The notes under the pieces were generated by a model that was not told the origin of the DNA, ran no database searches, and was given only the letters and a program-made list of their open reading frames with translations. A program made the position numbers and the translations under genes. Positions 62,486 through 64,000 of a DNA stretch of 64,000 nucleotides are shown here, in pieces; the stretch's first letter is position 1; each line of letters begins with the position of its first letter. Source of the DNA: Devosia sp. (GTDB taxonomy: Bacteria > Pseudomonadota > Alphaproteobacteria > Rhizobiales > Devosiaceae); NCBI RefSeq assembly GCF_017744655.1, contig NZ_JAGIAW010000001.1, forward strand, positions 806,001-870,000. Reading direction: 5' to 3'.

Positions 62486-63247
62486 ATGACCACTCCCGTT
62501 CTTGAAATCCGCAACCTGCACGCCCGCATCGAGGAACGCGAAATCCTCAAGGGTGTGAACCTCGTCATCCCGCAGGGCGAAGTCCACGCCATCATGGGCC
62601 GCAACGGCTCGGGCAAGTCGACGCTGAGCTATGTGCTCGCCGGCAAGGAAGACTATGAGGTCACCGAGGGCGAAATCCTGCTCAACGGCGAGAACATCCT
62701 CGAGATGGAACCGCATGAGCGCGCTGCTGCCGGCCTGTTCCTGGCCTTCCAGTACCCGATCGAAATCCCGGGTGTTGCGACCATGACCTTCCTCAAGGCC
62801 GCCATCAACGCCCAGCGCAAGGCACGCGGCGAAGGCGAACTGACGACGCCGGAATTCATGCGCGCCGTCAAGGAAGCCGGCGCCCAGCTCAACGTCGATA
62901 GCGACATGCTCAAGCGCCCGCTGAACGTCGGCTTCTCCGGCGGCGAAAAGAAGCGCGCCGAGATCATGCAGATGGCTCTGCTGAAGCCCTCGCTGGCCGT
63001 GCTCGACGAAACCGACTCCGGTCTCGACATCGACGCCCTGCAGGTCGTGTCCAAGGGCGTCAACGCACTCCGCGACGGCAAGCGCTCAATGCTCGTCATC
63101 ACCCACTACCAGCGCCTCCTCAACCACATCGTGCCCGACGTCGTGCACGTGTTCTCGGATGGCAAGATTGTCGAAAGCGGCGACAAGGACCTGGCGCTTC
63201 AGCTCGAAGCCAAGGGCTATGCCGACTATGACGGTCAGGCGGCGTAA
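62486..63247 (+). CDS. sufC: Fe-S cluster assembly ATPase SufC
   Basis: A 253-residue ABC-type ATPase of the SufBCD complex. Walker A IMGRNGSGKSTLSYVLAG, Q-loop FLAFQYPIEIPG, signature GFSGGEKKRAEIMQMA, Walker B LAVLDETDSGLDIDAL and VITHYQRLLNHIVPD at the switch His, all SufC-specific. ATG 62486 follows TGGAGATACG; the open frame further upstream is within the cupin gene's end. Confidence 0.97.
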   Translation: MTTPVLEIRNLHARIEEREILKGVNLVIPQGEVHAIMGRNGSGKSTLSYVLAGKEDYEVTEGEILLNGENILEMEPHERAAAGLFLAFQYPIEIPGVATMTFLKAAINAQRKARGEGELTTPEFMRAVKEAGAQLNVDSDMLKRPLNVGFSGGEKKRAEIMQMALLKPSLAVLDETDSGLDIDALQVVSKGVNALRDGKRSMLVITHYQRLLNHIVPDVVHVFSDGKIVESGDKDLALQLEAKGYADYDGQAA

Positions 63248-63253
63248 CCAACC

Positions 63254-64000
63254 ATGCGTCAGACCTTTCCTGTCCGCCTCGGCGCCGCCGAGGAATCCCT
63301 GATCGCCCAGCTCAAGGCTGCCGGCGCCGACCAAGCCGCCGAACGCGTCACCGTGGCCGGCCTGCCGACCCGTCGTGTCGAGGCCTATCACTATACCGAC
63401 CTCAAGACGCTGCTGCGGGCCATCCCGCCGCTGGCACAGGCGGCAAACGAGGCCACTGGAACCGCTCTGCGCGTTCCGGGTGCCTACGCCCTGTCGATCG
63501 TCAACGGTGCCGTTCTCGGCGCCGCTACGGCACCGGAAGGCGTCAAGGTGGGCAAGACTCACGGCGGCGTTCTCACGAACCGCGATGACGTCATTGTCAG
63601 TGTTAGCAATGCGCTAGCAAAAGAGACGCTTAGTCTCGACCTCAAGGGCGCCATCGAGCAGGTCGTCCAGATCGACCATCGCATCGAAGGCGAAGCCGGC
63701 CACGTTGCCGACGCGACCAAGATTTTCGTTGCTGACGACTCCTCCGTCGTGATCCTCGAAACTTTTTCGGGCTCCGATGCCGCGCACGTCGGCAACCACG
63801 CCAGCTACATTGCGCTCGGCAAGAATGCCGTGGTGACCCACGTCACCGTCGACCTAAGTGGCCGCGCCACTTCGCATTTCGCGACCAACGAGTATCATCT
63901 CGCCGACGGCGCGCAGCTCCGCACGCTGGTCATCCATGCCGGCGCCGGCCTTGCCCGCACTCATCTCTTCCCGAAGATGGAAGGCGAGGGCGCGCATGCC
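63254..64000 (+). CDS. sufD: Fe-S cluster assembly protein SufD (3' truncated by window edge)
   Basis: An open frame of 249 codons from ATG 63254 with no stop before the window ends. The N-terminus is MRQTFPVRLGAAEESLIAQL, then LPTRRVEAYHYTDLKTLLRA (the conserved R-E-x-W/Y-x-YTD block of SufD) and, later, LGKNAVVTHVTVDLSGRATS then HLADGAQLRTLVIHAGAGLA from the SufB/D beta-helix. It starts 6 bases after sufC. The remainder, and probably sufS and others, lie beyond the window. Confidence 0.93.
   Translation, partial: MRQTFPVRLGAAEESLIAQLKAAGADQAAERVTVAGLPTRRVEAYHYTDLKTLLRAIPPLAQAANEATGTALRVPGAYALSIVNGAVLGAATAPEGVKVGKTHGGVLTNRDDVIVSVSNALAKETLSLDLKGAIEQVVQIDHRIEGEAGHVADATKIFVADDSSVVILETFSGSDAAHVGNHASYIALGKNAVVTHVTVDLSGRATSHFATNEYHLADGAQLRTLVIHAGAGLARTHLFPKMEGEGAHA

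Noticed and set aside
1..64000. CRISPR arrays, IS elements or prophage
   Set aside because: No regularly spaced short repeats, transposase, integrase or phage structural genes were seen; all repeats are isolated inverted elements.

Overview
The window is a 64 kb stretch of GC-rich, gene-dense alphaproteobacterial chromosome. Gene order and content point to the Hyphomicrobiales. Indicators include cyclophilin-queA-tgt, recG-sdhE-mfd, tyrS-hydrolase-cysteine desulfurase-sufBCD, an Irr-type iron control element, an ScfR-type regulator, a DUF2934 protein and an IalB-like protein. A Devosia-like genus is my best guess, but it is inference. No rRNA, phage, IS transposase or CRISPR array was seen. 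Most of the window is housekeeping DNA, and accessory character is limited to a few spots.

Layout. 1-7.7 kb: cyclophilin end, small DMT transporter, queA, exoD-like gene, MscS channel, tgt, pgi, map. 7.7-14.7 kb: membrane protein, an intergenic region with palindromes, ABC exporter, tRNA-Lys, SPOR-like membrane protein, glmU-glmS. 14.8-22.3 kb: recG, DfsB-like, sdhE, mfd, IalB-like. 22.5-26.7 kb: UbiH-like hydroxylase with a split YeeE/YedE pair, terC, quinone oxidoreductase. 26.75-28.3 kb: tRNA-Ser followed by an AT-rich zinc-finger gene that looks imported, plus two small ORFs. 28.4-36.3 kb: 5-oxoprolinase genes pxpBCA, then an opposing five-gene HAAT-type ABC importer. 36.5-41.5 kb: ScfR-type regulator, response regulator, small membrane protein and a sodium:solute symporter/histidine kinase fusion. 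41.5-50 kb: K+ channel, FecR protein, glycosyltransferase, an orphan FliK-like/FlhB-C-like pair, envelope proteins, MTA/SAH nucleosidase, tRNA-Arg, a degenerate peptide deformylase. 50-58.9 kb: prfB with programmed frameshift, M23 peptidase, Bcp peroxiredoxin, a large AsmA/DUF3971 protein, tyrS, alpha/beta hydrolase. 59-64 kb: suf Fe-S operon (cysteine desulfurase, sufB, cupin, sufC, sufD running off the end).

How genes work together. queA and tgt act in queuosine tRNA modification. glmU and glmS make UDP-GlcNAc. recG and mfd are DNA repair helicases. pxpBCA converts 5-oxoproline to glutamate. The suf operon builds Fe-S clusters, apparently under iron control through a TTTAGAA-N3-TTCGAAA site. 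The ScfR gene has a perfect TTTGCAAA palindrome just upstream, in the divergent promoter it shares with the ABC importer.

The most notable signals are: palindromic REPIN-like repeats of several families, one sitting in frame inside pxpC and another forming the pxpA C-terminus; a Tgt lacking three of four zinc ligands; a peptide deformylase paralogue lacking two of three metal ligands; an orphan FliK/FlhB-C pair; a cupin inside the suf operon; and the imported gene at tRNA-Ser.
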